DNA of 64,000 bases from Enoplolaimus lenunculus (Eukaryota; Nematoda; Enoplea; Enoplida; Thoracostomopsidae): positions 1 through 64,000 of the forward strand of contig JASANG010002488.1 of assembly GCA_030248215.1 (NCBI GenBank), read 5' to 3'. Every line of letters starts with the position of its first letter. Position 1 is the stretch's first letter. Position numbers and translations under genes: made by a program. Below the pieces are notes generated by a model that was given only the letters and a program-made list of their open reading frames with translations, made no database searches and was not told where the DNA came from. Below, piece by piece: positions 33,455 to 44,493 of this stretch.

Positions 33455-34296
33455 AGATTGAGGTTAAAACAGTTTCTTAAAAATACAGTGTACCAATGGC
33501 CAAGATCCATAAACCCTATTTGTTTCGCTGAAAACAGCAGGAGCGTAGCTAGAATGTTATTTCTAGAGGGAAAAGCTATGGGATTTACGAATCCGGGTTA
33601 TCATAACATCCCTCAAACGTAATCCCAACTTTCACTCCGCTTGTATACGACATTGAAAAAGAGTACAGTTCGAAGACTTAAGATGCTAGTTTATCTACCT
33701 AAATTGTGGCCTTTCAAGTAGCGATCGTGTGGGCTGACTGGACCAAGAGTTTGCATAAATGTGCGTTCGTAGAGCAATTTTAGTGCAGTAGATAATATTT
33801 TTGGGGATATAAAATTCTCTTGACTCTTCTGGAAATAAGCAAAAATTCGTGCAGACTGGGGGGTGGTTTATGCTCAAATCCGTCATTAATATGCATAACG
33901 TTTTAAGTTTTACGTTATCTTGTAAAGTATTGTTATTTTTTTGTGCGTTTTGCAATATTTACACTTTGTTACACTGTGTTTTACGACAGCAAGTGTTGTA
34001 AACGAAGTGCAATGTTTGAATGTGAAATTTTTAGTTTCTGAAACGTTTCTGAAACTATATTTTGACTTTATTACGTAAAGTTGCATCAGTGCCAGAGGTT
34101 AGAATCCCGTACCAAGTTAGGTTGGGTCTACGCCTTGCTATATTGAGGCCTTACTCCTATCCAATAATCAAATTGTTTATATATCGTTGGATTATTTTTA
34201 ACTGGTAGGGGTCTCGGTAAACGGTACGGAGGAGGCTTTATGAACTGAAAGACACCTGGGCCGATCGTATGGAGCCATGACGTTTCGTATGGGGTA
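33455..34296. other. Intergenic, nothing supported
   Basis: No coding signs; one 86-codon minus-strand frame at 33695-33955 has no domain content. Confidence 0.4.
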
Positions 34297-34746
34297 CTGT
34301 ATTGACCCTAATAAAAGGAGGAGGGGTAATAAGAGGGGGGAGTCCCCAACTTGAGTCCGAATCAATTGGAGTCCTTATGCCTAATAAGACTCCGTAAGCG
34401 GATAGAGTCCCTAAACCCTAATTAGAGTCCATAAACGTCAATTAACCCTAATTGTAGCACATAAAAGGCTCCAGGACCACATAATTTGAGATCGAAACTT
34501 TAAAGCGTACTTAAATTGTGAAAGTACATTCCTAAGTGTAACCTTTTATTATCGCTCAAGCTATTGACACAAGACAAATAGACGTTTAATTCAACGGATA
34601 ATGGTAGTACCAAATATATGTCAGTAACGAAGGGCGGCGGAGCTTTTTTTAAAAATAAATAACAGTCCGTAACCGAATAACAAGGGGGGTACCCTCCGGG
34701 GAGGCCAAATAAATATCAGTCCCCCCTCGTATTCGGGTCACTTTAG
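34297..34746. mobile_element. Mariner-type MITE copy 8
   Basis: Left CTGTATTGACCCTAATAAA, right ..TTCGGGTCACTTTAG, flanked by TA; 450 bp. Its last bases CACTTTAG look like a splice acceptor directly before the open frame at 34747-34993. Confidence 0.85.
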
Positions 34747-34993
34747 TACATCGGTGGCACGAGAAGTTGGCTTATTAGTGTCGGATCCAGAAATTCTTAA
34801 CTCACTGTGGCGTAGGTGCAAACTACGTAACAGCAGAAATAAACACGCGAGCGAAGCGAACGATAAGCTTTACCGCAATTTTACTTCTAAATCTTTAACA
34901 CAAGGTTTTGGTTTTGCACCGAATCGATTGGGTATAGGAGACTTGTTATTATTGGACATAGCTTCTATGACCTTCCCACGGCATCGCCAGTGA
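34747..34993 (+). CDS. Possible last exon of an unidentified gene
   Basis: An open frame of about 80 codons ends at TGA 34991-34993. It has balanced, protein-like composition (VSDPEILNSLWRRCK, then a GFGFAPNRLGIGDLLLLD segment). It begins right after a CACTTTAG acceptor-like end of a mariner-type MITE, and a Met lies at 34754. I recognise no family and found no upstream exon, so it could also be a chance frame. SEC14 exon 1 starts 138 bp downstream, so it is not the same frame. Confidence 0.3.
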
Positions 34994-35131
34994 AGAGTTT
35001 ATTATAGTTTAAACTGTTTAAAATTTGACCATTTTGTAGTTTTGTTTATTAAAGTTTTAATGAAGTTTTAAATTTAGTAAAACTTTACTATTGCAAATAC
35101 ACAAGTTTGCGACTTTGTAAGCAGCATAAAG

Positions 35132-38100
35132 ATGAATGAACCAATATCAAGTGAAGATAGTGAACTCATTGATAAACTTCGAGATACGTTAGGGAACCAG
35201 TTGAATACAGATTTTGGCAATCATGACTTTAATCTGCTTAGATGGATTGTCAATGCACGGCAACAAACCAAATGTGAAAAGGTACCCAGGAGTGCAGTCG
35301 CGGGAATTACGATCCAAAACCTTTTTATATTTTATGTCCAGGTGTTGTTAAGGACTTTTTGCTGTTAGCAACACGGGAAACACCTTTTGAAATTATTATA
35401 GACGATGACACCCTCTTTTGAAAAGCCTGGCTACGCCCCTCAAGGTAAACATTGGCTGGGTTTCTGAAACCCTGCTTAAGTACGACTTAGCACTTAGGTA
35501 TGTGCTGAGGAATTACTTAGCCGTTTTGTTGTTTTAAAAAGCGTACTTAAAGTAAATACTTAAGCCGCCCACTAAATTAGATATATTGCTGAACAGCGGG
35601 TAAATCATTATGCGGGATTCACGTTATAACTCGGGCAGTCGGGTCACGTTTTGTCACATGTTGATCCGACATCAACATAAATTTATGCTACCATCATATG
35701 ATACGGACAGATGAAAGTCAAATATCATACGATATTGCTACACAAAGCACGGGCACGCAGGTTATCTCAACGTACAAATGCTCGAATGTCATGTGACACT
35801 ATAACACACATTGGTGACTATAATATGATATTCCAAATTAACAGTATATAATATGATATGATATTCAGCAAGACGAATTTGCAGTATCATTATATTCAAC
35901 TATACAGTTTAAGTGTATCAATGAAATTTCATTGCATAGTTAAAACGTATCACATGACAATCTACTAAATTGGTAATATTCCCGCTAAAATTTGAATGTT
36001 CGCCCCAAAATATGAATTGAGCCCAAAATTTGAATTTCCCACCAAATTTTAAACTTTTCCGCCAAAAATATAATTTTTAACCAAATTTAGATTTTTCCCG
36101 CCAAAAGTAATATTTCTTGCCAAAATTTCAATTTCCCCACCAAAATGTAAACTTTTACGCCAAATTTTAAATGTTCCCGCCAAAATTAAAATTTTCCGCT
36201 AAAATGAGATCAGTACGCTTGTTATTACATTGTCTCGTATTATCATCTAATACTAACAGCACATGTCTGTTAGTATCATATGATAATCCGCCATACGCAA
36301 AACAACTATAACTGAGCCAATAGTTGTTTTAAAATGATCATTTGATATTGACAGATGATGACGAAATATTATGATATTGAAAGACAAAACGGGACCGATA
36401 CATGATAGCAGCAGACAATTACTGTTTTTGGAATATCATATTGGGTTACATAGCAGACAAAACGGTACCCAACATGTAGAAAGTGTCAAAACGTGAGCCT
36501 AGCTGCCCCATTTACAACGTGATCCCGCATTAACCTTGTTCTAATTAAGTTGTACACTCATGACGCCTCCTTAATATAAAGCAAAACTGTGGATTTCCTC
36601 ATATGAGTATCGCTTGCTCAAAAATAAATATTCCCTTAACTCGGCGACATAAATACTTACATAAGTGTGATTTAAATCAATACTGAAGTACGATTTCAGA
36701 AACCCAGCCATTATGTGTTTTTGCGGACCATGAGAATGCTGGCTTGGACTCAACTGTTTCGGGTAAATTTTGGGTATTTCATGTAATCAAAAGCTGACTC
36801 AAGTTAAATCTTTGCAACATTATATGTAAATACATACATATACATACATACATACATATATATTAATTTCACAATTTGCGTTTTAGAAAGTATTTGAAAT
36901 TGCGCTACGCGGTTTGCGAGCGCATTGCGAATACAGGCGAGCGTGGCAGTTAGACAGCGGTCAAGTTCCGGATTGGAATGACAACCCAATTTATCAAAAC
37001 CGAATAATCCCAAAAGGTGCTTTAGGAGGTATCGATCAGTCAAATCGTATCGTATGGTATATTGATTATGCATCAACGGACGTATTTGGTAAGTAAACCA
37101 GTAATATATTTCGACATATAAAACAGTATATTTCGTCCTAAGAACAATGACGAATTAAGAAATTTTTGACGGAGCACCCGTGCGGATGTATCTACAAAAA
37201 TGCTGGCGAGTAAAGTGACCGAGAATCGAAACGCAATTGTAAAACTAATCCTTAATGCAAAATTTCGATTTTAGTTCCATTTAGGCATGCGACGGCCGAC
37301 CCTCTTAAATTCGGTAGTGGCTAAAAACTGTTCAACCTCGATAGTAAACCTTAAAGCAACACTGCGCTCTATGAACGTAACGTACTGCATTTGAAAGCGA
37401 AAAAAACATAAATTGGTGATTTTTGTGTTTTAAATATCGTTATAAATCTGTTAAATACAACCCATTTTAGTGTGACGTCGATTTGTAGGCCGCGAAGATT
37501 TAGTATACAAATGAAAATATTTTTTGTTCAAAGTTTATCAGTAAAAATACAGTTTCTTTGCTCGCCATTTGACTGCATATTTGCACTGCAAAAATGTTCA
37601 GTCGAATTGACTCTCTCCGAAATAGGCTCTACGGGACTACACAAACTGAGTCGAATTCGACTGCGCAAGAGTAAAACGTGCGACTAAGTGAGTCGAATGT
37701 GACTCTGTCGGAATAGAACCTATTTCGGAGGGAGTCAATAAGACTCACCATTTTTGGCAGTGCGTGGACGTTCTGCTGACTCTGAGAGAAATACAGCTTA
37801 TCGCATAATGCTGTTAAGGTTAACACTTTTTCATATATAGCATTATAGCATATTATGAGCAAACTCGAGGTATGTACGCTAGATAACTTGTTTCGTGTAT
37901 ACACAGTACAAAATCTTCATAAGACGTCAAAATACTCTCGGGGGTCAAGCATCAAACCTATTTAGTTGACTGGTTATGGCCAACGCTTGCCACCCCACTT
38001 GACTGTTCAAAGTTTGAATTATTACTTGAAACTGGATTTCCGTCGAAATAGAAAATATTCAGGTCAGAAAGGGTTAAAACAACATGTTTTAACAGGGATC

Positions 38101-39129
38101 TCAAGACATTTCGGCGATTCTCAAATGTTCCGTTGGACAATATGGCAATTCGAGCATATGTTGCGTTGCGTAGTGGCGCAGGAACGCTCAACCGGGCGAC
38201 GTTCAGCAATCCATCAAGTTGCCGATATCGGCAACGTAGTGATGAATCCATTTTCGAGCAGTTTTGTGGCGGACGGCAAACTAGCGTACTTGACAAAATT
38301 TATTCATTACGAAATGTATCCGATGTTGGTTGATCCGCTGGATTTTATTAATTGCCCTCGATGGGCAGATTGGGCAAACCGGCTAATGCGAATCGCCCTG
38401 GCTGGGCCAGTTATTAACCGGGTATTCACCTACGGCAGTGATTATTTCGAAGTTTTGTTGCGTTCTATAGACAGAGCGGTAATCCCTACGTTTTTAGGGG
38501 GCACGGCTGAAAACAGCTGCGAACTAGAAACGGTCCCGGCGAGGAAATTTAAAAATATTTCTGCATACGAATTCGAGTACGGCGCGCTGAAGGCATCCGA
38601 TTGCGCCCGAGTGCCCCGAAGACAAACTAGTGATGATAGTTTGAATAGTTTTGACCGAATTAAACCTAGTTTAGACAATCCGAGCAATAGTCGCCTAAAA
38701 TTAACAGTGAAAAGTGGTAGGTTGTTAGCGATTAAACTGGCTCCTGTCACAACCCATGCCAGTTTCCGTTGGACATTTCATAGTGATGGTGATGTCCGCT
38801 TTGGCGTATTTCGACAACGCGAACATTTAAACCTCGACCAAGTTGGCAAACGATTAAGCGGTGCAAATTATGAAATTTATGACTTAGCTAGTACTTTTAG
38901 CGCCAATTTGAATACAAAGAGCTTAACGATGCTTAATGAATTTGAAGATAATTATATGTTATTTGGTGATATGATTGTGCCGTTTGTGAGGCTTACAGCA
39001 AGGTTTGTTCCCGTACAAGGCAGCCTTAACTCGGACTCGGTCAATGGAGCTGTATGCTGGATGGTGTTTTGTAACTGTCATGGCTGGTGGTCACGGAAGC
39101 ATATTGAATTGAACTTGTGGTATGAATAA
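35132..39129 (+). CDS. SEC14-like CRAL-TRIO/GOLD lipid-binding protein
   Basis: Three exons join in phase: 35132-35281, 36887-37088 and 38096-39129, giving 461 aa. The N-terminal CRAL-TRIO-N helices are visible (LIDKLRDTLGNQL, then NLLRWIVNAR). Exon 2 has LRAHCEYRRAWQLD and the GGIDQSNRIVWYIDY strand. Exon 3 carries the lipid-binding lobe (YEMYPMLVDPLDFINCP, TYGSDYFEVLLRSI, then TFLGGTAEN, equal to the family's P-x-x-GGT). A GOLD domain follows (FRWTFHSDGDVRFGVF and FEDNYMLFGDMIVPF, near the usual DNTYSF position). This matches animal SEC14L proteins of about 400 aa, which bind phosphoinositides or hydrophobic ligands and act in membrane traffic; here it is somewhat longer. The acceptor at 38094-38095 (GTTTTAACAG) is preferred; a second in-phase acceptor at 38061-38062 lies inside a piggyBac-type MITE. 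Confidence 0.9.
35611..36530. mobile_element. TGCGGGG-ended CATATG element in SEC14 intron 1
   Basis: Ends TGCGGGATTCACGTTATAAC and ..ACGTGATCCCGCA, flanked by TTA on both sides (35608-35610 and 36531-36533); 920 bp. It has dispersed ATCATATGAT palindromes plus an internal tandem repeat at 35985-36205. Confidence 0.75.
35985..36205. repeat. CCGCCAAAATTTGAA minisatellite inside the CATATG element
   Basis: About nine to ten diverged copies of a 20-24 bp unit, CCCGCCAAAATTTGAATTT and variants. It is absent from the sister elements at 24323 and 28304. Confidence 0.65.
36825..36862. repeat. TACA microsatellite
   Basis: A short ATACATACATAC tract just upstream of the acceptor of SEC14 exon 2. Confidence 0.7.
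37584..37762. mobile_element. GAGTCGAATTCGACTC MITE copy 3, in SEC14 intron 2
   Basis: Ends CACTGCAAAAATG and CATTTTTGGCAGTG, with inner mirrored TCTCCGAAATAGG and CCTATTTCGGAGG. It is the most complete copy of this family, 179 bp. CACTG ends are seen in some CACTA-like groups, but no target duplication supports an assignment. Confidence 0.7.
37824..38073. mobile_element. piggyBac-type MITE (TTAA-flanked), older copy
   Basis: Flanked by TTAA at 37820-37823 and 38074-38077. It aligns with 55523-55780 over its length (TATTATGAGCAA, ACAAAATCTTCA, GGGGTCAAGC, GACTGGTTATGGCC against AGTGGTCATCG, and ATATTCAGGTCAGAAAGGG against the other right end). The tRNA-like core is decayed. It stops 22 bp before the start of SEC14 exon 3. 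Confidence 0.75.
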
Positions 39130-39144
39130 TTTTTTACCCAGTTA

Positions 39145-39562
39145 CTGTATTGACCCGAATAAGAGGGGGGTAATAAGAGGGGGTCCACATTTTGAGTCCC
39201 GATCAATAAGAGTCCGTATCCCTAATAAGAGACCGTAAGCGGATAGACTCCTTAAACCTTACTTAGAGTCCATAAAAATGTCAATTATATCGGATTGTAG
39301 CGCATAAATGACTCCAGGTCCAAATAATTTGACTTCGAAACATTAAAGCGTACTTAAGTTTTGAAAGTACATTCCAACGTATAACCTTGCATTAACAAAC
39401 ATTTAATTCAACGGATAGTTGCAGTACCGTATATATATCAATAACGAAGGGTGGCGGAGCGTGGGTTAAAAATAACTAACAGTCCGTAACCGAATAACAA
39501 GGGTGGTACCCTCTGGAGAAGCCTAATAAATATCAGTCCCCCTTTTATTCGGATAAATACAG
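39145..39562. mobile_element. Mariner-type MITE copy 9, just after the SEC14 stop
   Basis: Ends CTGTATTGACCCGAATAAG and ..TTCGGATAAATACAG with TA outside; 418 bp. It starts 15 bp after the stop codon at 39127-39129, so it probably lies in the 3' UTR. Its CTAATAAATATCAG segment near 39522 contains an AATAAA hexamer. Confidence 0.85.
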
Positions 39563-40402
39563 TACACCCTCCCATCATATTTCAAGTTAAGTCATGAGCT
39601 TTTTAATTCTAAATTAAGATTTTTGAGATTTTGAAAAACATTGCAAAAACACAAGTAATTCGCAAATTTATGACTTTAATAGAATTGCGACGAGGAACAT
39701 CAATTTATTTAATTAATTGAATTTTATGTTGATAAACTTGACCTTTGGCGCACTCTCCAAAAATTTAAATTTAAATTACAACTTAACTAAACTTGAATAT
39801 TAATTTGAGCAAAACTTAGACAACGCTGAACGGACAAACTAAACTAGAATTGTATTAAGTTTGATTTACACTAGCATATTACTAAGGTCAACACGAGTTT
39901 AGATTAAACGTATTTTGGATCAAGCAAGCAAGTGCAACAGAGAAATCGTATGTATCATAGAATTCATTAGGTAAGTTTACCTTAAATTAAAAATATATGA
40001 AAGTTTAAATGAGCTGAAACGCAAACTTAATAGCTGTTAGTTTAGTTAATTTGAAAGTTAATACTTTAATGCTGGTGGATTAGCTTAAGTTTAAATCAAG
40101 TTACTTTAAACTTTTAGAGACTATATAGTTTGTCTATGCAAAAACACACATTCCAACTTTGTGATCACTCGAACTTCACTAAATCAAATAGTTGCTAATT
40201 TGGTTTCATATGCAGATAAATAACTGCAACTCGCAGCCAAATTTATTTTCTGAACAGTTTCGGCTACCCGTTTTATGTACTGGTGTACAAATAGAAACCG
40301 GTGTGTACGTGAATAAACTATTTCATTGCCTTTCGACTAAAATGTTTAGCGTTTCAAATATTGCAGCTGTTTTACTACTATAAATGGTCAATTTTACATT
40401 TA
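39563..40402. other. Intergenic, nothing supported
   Basis: AT-rich, no coding signs. Confidence 0.4.
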
Positions 40403-40572
40403 GGGCCGTAACAGTAGATTAAGCGTATTGCTAAGCCTAAGCCTAAGCGTTGCAAAAGTGTGTTCGTAAAAGCCTAAGCCTAAGCCTAAACAAAAAATGT
40501 AATCTAAAATATAAAACCTACTGTTTTATAGACCCACCAGAAATCTGGACGTCCCTAAAACTAACATGGGCC
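40403..40572. mobile_element. TTAGGC-bearing hAT-type MITE, left end cut
   Basis: It begins GGGCCGTAACAGTAG without the outer 20 bp, with CCTAAG blocks inside; the right end is CCCTAAAACTAACATGGGCC. Confidence 0.7.
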
Positions 40573-41629
40573 TTATAAATCCAGTACAACAATTTATAAA
40601 AGAAAACGCCAAAACCGTAATATGCTGGGTTTTTAATACGACAAACTTGAATTTAATGGCGAATCTAGAAATTTCTAGCTGACAAAGTGTAGTGTATAAT
40701 ACTGAAATAATTTGGGCGAGTGCGACGAGTGAGTATCAAACCAGACGGCAAACATAATTTTAGTACCAAATCTTATTACAAAATGTTATTCTTTTATCAC
40801 TGTTGCGGGTAGACACGGTCTTGACTGCGGGTCTGCTGTATCCGTCAGTGATTGCATTTTTCTTAAAATCAAAGAAAACAAAACACACAGTAACTCTACA
40901 ATTTGCTAGGAAATATTACAATAAAAATGCTAATTGTTACACCATTCTAAAAGTCTAAAAACGTTGTATATTTTCATTTTTATTTTTTTCGTTTTTTTGT
41001 TATAACAATCAAATTCGTGACTTTGAATCAAACAAAAATCAAATGTGAGGTGTTGATTGAGAAAACATCAACATAAAAAGTATACTCTGAATGATGCAGT
41101 TTAAAAAATATTAAGTTTGAAATATTTCTTATATTGGCTCAAATGTGACAAAATGTCTTTGGTTTTTTTTGTCTTTTTAGAAAAATTCTTTTCGAATCAC
41201 GTGTCCTACGAATTGAGAACAACTGTCTACTAAATTTTGTTTTTGTTTTAAACTTAAAACATTACTGTTTAGCTTCTTCCGACTCCTATATTGATCGTTC
41301 ATCGTAATTAAGATTCCTCAAACACAAATTTATGACGTGCGGATAATGTCTTACTGACACACTGTTAAATAGATGTTAGCACTGCCGGCGATGAGATAGG
41401 CGAGACGACCCGAACAGGTCCGACGGGCTCACAAAAAAACGACTCACAGCTCTATAACGTCGAGGTTTGCGAAATAATTTTAGGTTGCCAAGATATGAGC
41501 CCCCAAGGGTATATGGGTGTTTGGAGGCGCTTCCACCGGCACTGGAGGTAAACATGTTAATGCAGAACATATACACATCACACTGGTTCAATTTAAACCT
41601 CACTTCGCAAATTTGGCCATAATCAACTG

Positions 41630-41821
41630 TGCCCATGTTTACTTTAAGGAGCGTTCAGGTTTTTGGTGGGTCTAGAAAAGAGTAGGTTTAAATTCTAGAT
41701 TACATGTTTTTGCTTAGGCGTAGGTTTAGGCTTAGGAATTCATTTTTGCAACGCTTTGGCTTAGGCTTAAGGTTAAGTATACGCTTAATCTACTGTTACG
41801 CCCCTTAAAGCAACATTGACC
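41630..41821. mobile_element. TTAGGC-bearing hAT-type MITE, 7/8-bp duplication
   Basis: Left TGCCCATGTTTACTTTAAGG, right CGCCCCTTAAAGCAACATTG; flanks ATCAACTG (41622-41629) and AACAACTG (41822-41829). Confidence 0.8.
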
Positions 41822-42324
41822 AACAACTGAAATAAGTAAAACATAATGCAACATTATATTAAAATATGTAGTTAAGCATATTGAAAAACATTAAATTTCT
41901 GTTTAAACATTCCTTCGAGCACGTCGAAAAACGCTCAGCATAAACTATAAAACTGAATTCCAAACGATCACAGCAAGTGTTTTCGCGTGAAACTCACAAG
42001 TTTAACGTAAAAAAGTTAACCATTGCAATTCATGTCATGATACTCGCAAAAAATAACTCTGTCTCGGTCACAATTTTGCTATTAAAAAGCACATTACACA
42101 CGCCCAAATTTGAATTTTGTGAAAAATTAAATTTTTTGGGGTCGTAAGGGTAGGACCAAAATTTTTTGTCAGATAATTGCTAAGATTTGCACACCGTTAG
42201 ATACAGTTTGTAAAGCGTAAACGGTATTAAATTTTTCGTACTCTGACCATTGGTGTATGAGAGATGTTTAATTTTCTTTTCAACCAGAAATCCCACCGGT
42301 GTACTTTACATGTACAAAAAGTGT

Positions 42325-42440
42325 GGTCCATGATGCTTTGAAGCAGCGAATGCTTTGTTTGCGGGACTACGATAGACTAAGCATCAGCTCGAGATTAATT
42401 CTTTGCTCAGGCTGAGGCTTAGGCTTTCTAATATGCTCCA
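42325..42440. mobile_element. TTAGGC-bearing hAT-type MITE, fragment
   Basis: Degenerate left part GGTCCATGATGCTTTGAAG, a short GAGGCTTAGGCTT block, and no right end. Confidence 0.45.
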
Positions 42441-42844
42441 TAATTTTTTGCGAAACACACATACGCGTATGAGTTCCAAGCACTGTGACCACTCTTGAAA
42501 CTTTGCTTAACGGTAGAACTTAATGTTGGCATATCCAACGCAATAACTCTAAACAACTTAAATCACATTTCAAAAATTGCAGTTTAGATGTGATAGGTAT
42601 ATTCGGTTGAAAGTGAACATAACGAGAGTTTTAAAACGGTGCTATATCAGGATTACTTTCCTTGCTTGTTCCTGAATGCTTCTTGACCCATCTTGTAACA
42701 ATTCCTGGCTACGCGGATGTTCTGAATCTCTGGTCCTGATATAAACGTAGCGGAAAACATATATATTGCTTCCGGGAACAAGTCCTGATGCTAGAATATT
42801 TGTTGACGGTTTAGTTGTTTTACAGTGTGTGAAACTTAAAAGAA

Positions 42845-42986
42845 CACAGTAAATTCCAGAGAGTTGATTAATTAATCAGAGAACAGATAGTAATGTCTGT
42901 TTTATTTCTGAGTGAATAATAGTAAATATAACGTTTACTCTTACCTGCTTTAATTCCAGAATACCAATTCACTCGAATTTACAGTG
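42845..42986. mobile_element. CACTGTAAATTC MITE, short copy
   Basis: Ends CACAGTAAATTCCAGAGAG and ..CACTCGAATTTACAGTG; related to 49418-49675. Confidence 0.6.
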
Positions 42987-44493
42987 TATACGTTTCTATT
43001 AACGTACCAGCCTCGTAATCTTTAAGCTTCGAAATTGCATATTTCCTATATTGTGTTATTTTTAACACATTTTTTATTCCTGTCACTGTTCAAAGGCATT
43101 TTTACATTCACCGCTGATCTTTATTGCAATCGCAACATACTGTAAAAACGAAATTGGTTGAAAAAATTTATAGCAAATCCTTCAAAACAGAAACAGAACT
43201 GTAATTTTATCACGCACAATCTCTTAAAACTTCTCAAAGAATACAAAACATATTTTTTAGAGATTCAGATTATTGGTCCAAACTTTTATTTTTAGACATT
43301 TTAATCAAAGAAACGCTGAATTTAAGACTTTTAAGTATTAATAGTGATTTCTGTTTCAGTATTTGTGTTAGTTTAAGTTATTACTTTCATTCTTTGTTGA
43401 TATAAAAATGTTAACGACAGCATATACTTCCTTCCGAAATATTGACCAATTTTTGGCTTGAACTTTACACCAAAACAGTTAAGTATTAAACTTGAGCACG
43501 TGCGTTCGCGCAAATTGCCCGAAACTGCAACAATTTTGTTGTGGTTTCATGACAGCTTACTGAATAGCTTTATTCTTGAATTTCTAATTTTGGGGTTACA
43601 AAGAAATTGCAGTATGTTTCAATAAATTAACTATTAATCGAAATATGTGTTAAAATTTACAACTAACGCACTATGCACTAGGACAATATTCTCAAATTGC
43701 TATATCGCCTATTTAGGTGTATGTCAGTTGGTAATATGTCCCACAAAATTTGAACTAGCAACCGATGAGGTTAGCGTTTTAGTTGAAGTTTTAGATTTGA
43801 AGTAATTTCGCTGCTACTGTACTGAACATGGCAGAAATAGGTGTTGCGCAGTTAGCTTGATTTAGGACTGATTACTAAACTTTTAATATCTGCTACTTTT
43901 ACATTTGAGAATACTGCATTTAAAGTCAGTGTATTTAAGAGTAAATCTTTATTTTGAACGATATTTACACCGCAATTCAATTTTGTGAATATTAGAATTT
44001 CCGGAAACGAATCAGGTTTTTCACTACTTAGTTCCAAAACAAGTTTGGGTATAGTTTGTATATTGATTGGTATGCTTCAAAATTAAGCTTAATAAAATTT
44101 CTCAATATATTGGATAATTTTCCAATGCCGGAACAGACTAGTGTGTCAGCGAAATTCCACTGTGAGGGCACATTGTGATGATCAAAATATTTTTAATTGT
44201 GAATTTATAAATTTTAAATACATATCCAAGTTGAATATTAACTTCTATTTTGTGTTTAAAACCTTGTTATGGTGGGGTCCCATCTTTGGAGTGCCCCCCA
44301 AATGCAGTATGGGGGGTGGATGTTCCGACCGTGTATTTTCCATAACTATAACCAACACTACTATCCTCAAATGTGTATGACACAAATCGGTGGCAAACGC
44401 TGTTATTTTCAGAGTTAAAAATGCGTTAATAAATTTACTTTGAAGTCTTTTGAGAATATTTATTCGCGTAAATTAGAAGTTTTTGACACCAAA
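42987..44493. other. Region upstream of the chitin-binding gene
   Basis: No exon supported. Promoter elements of the next gene are expected here but none is distinctive. Confidence 0.4.
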
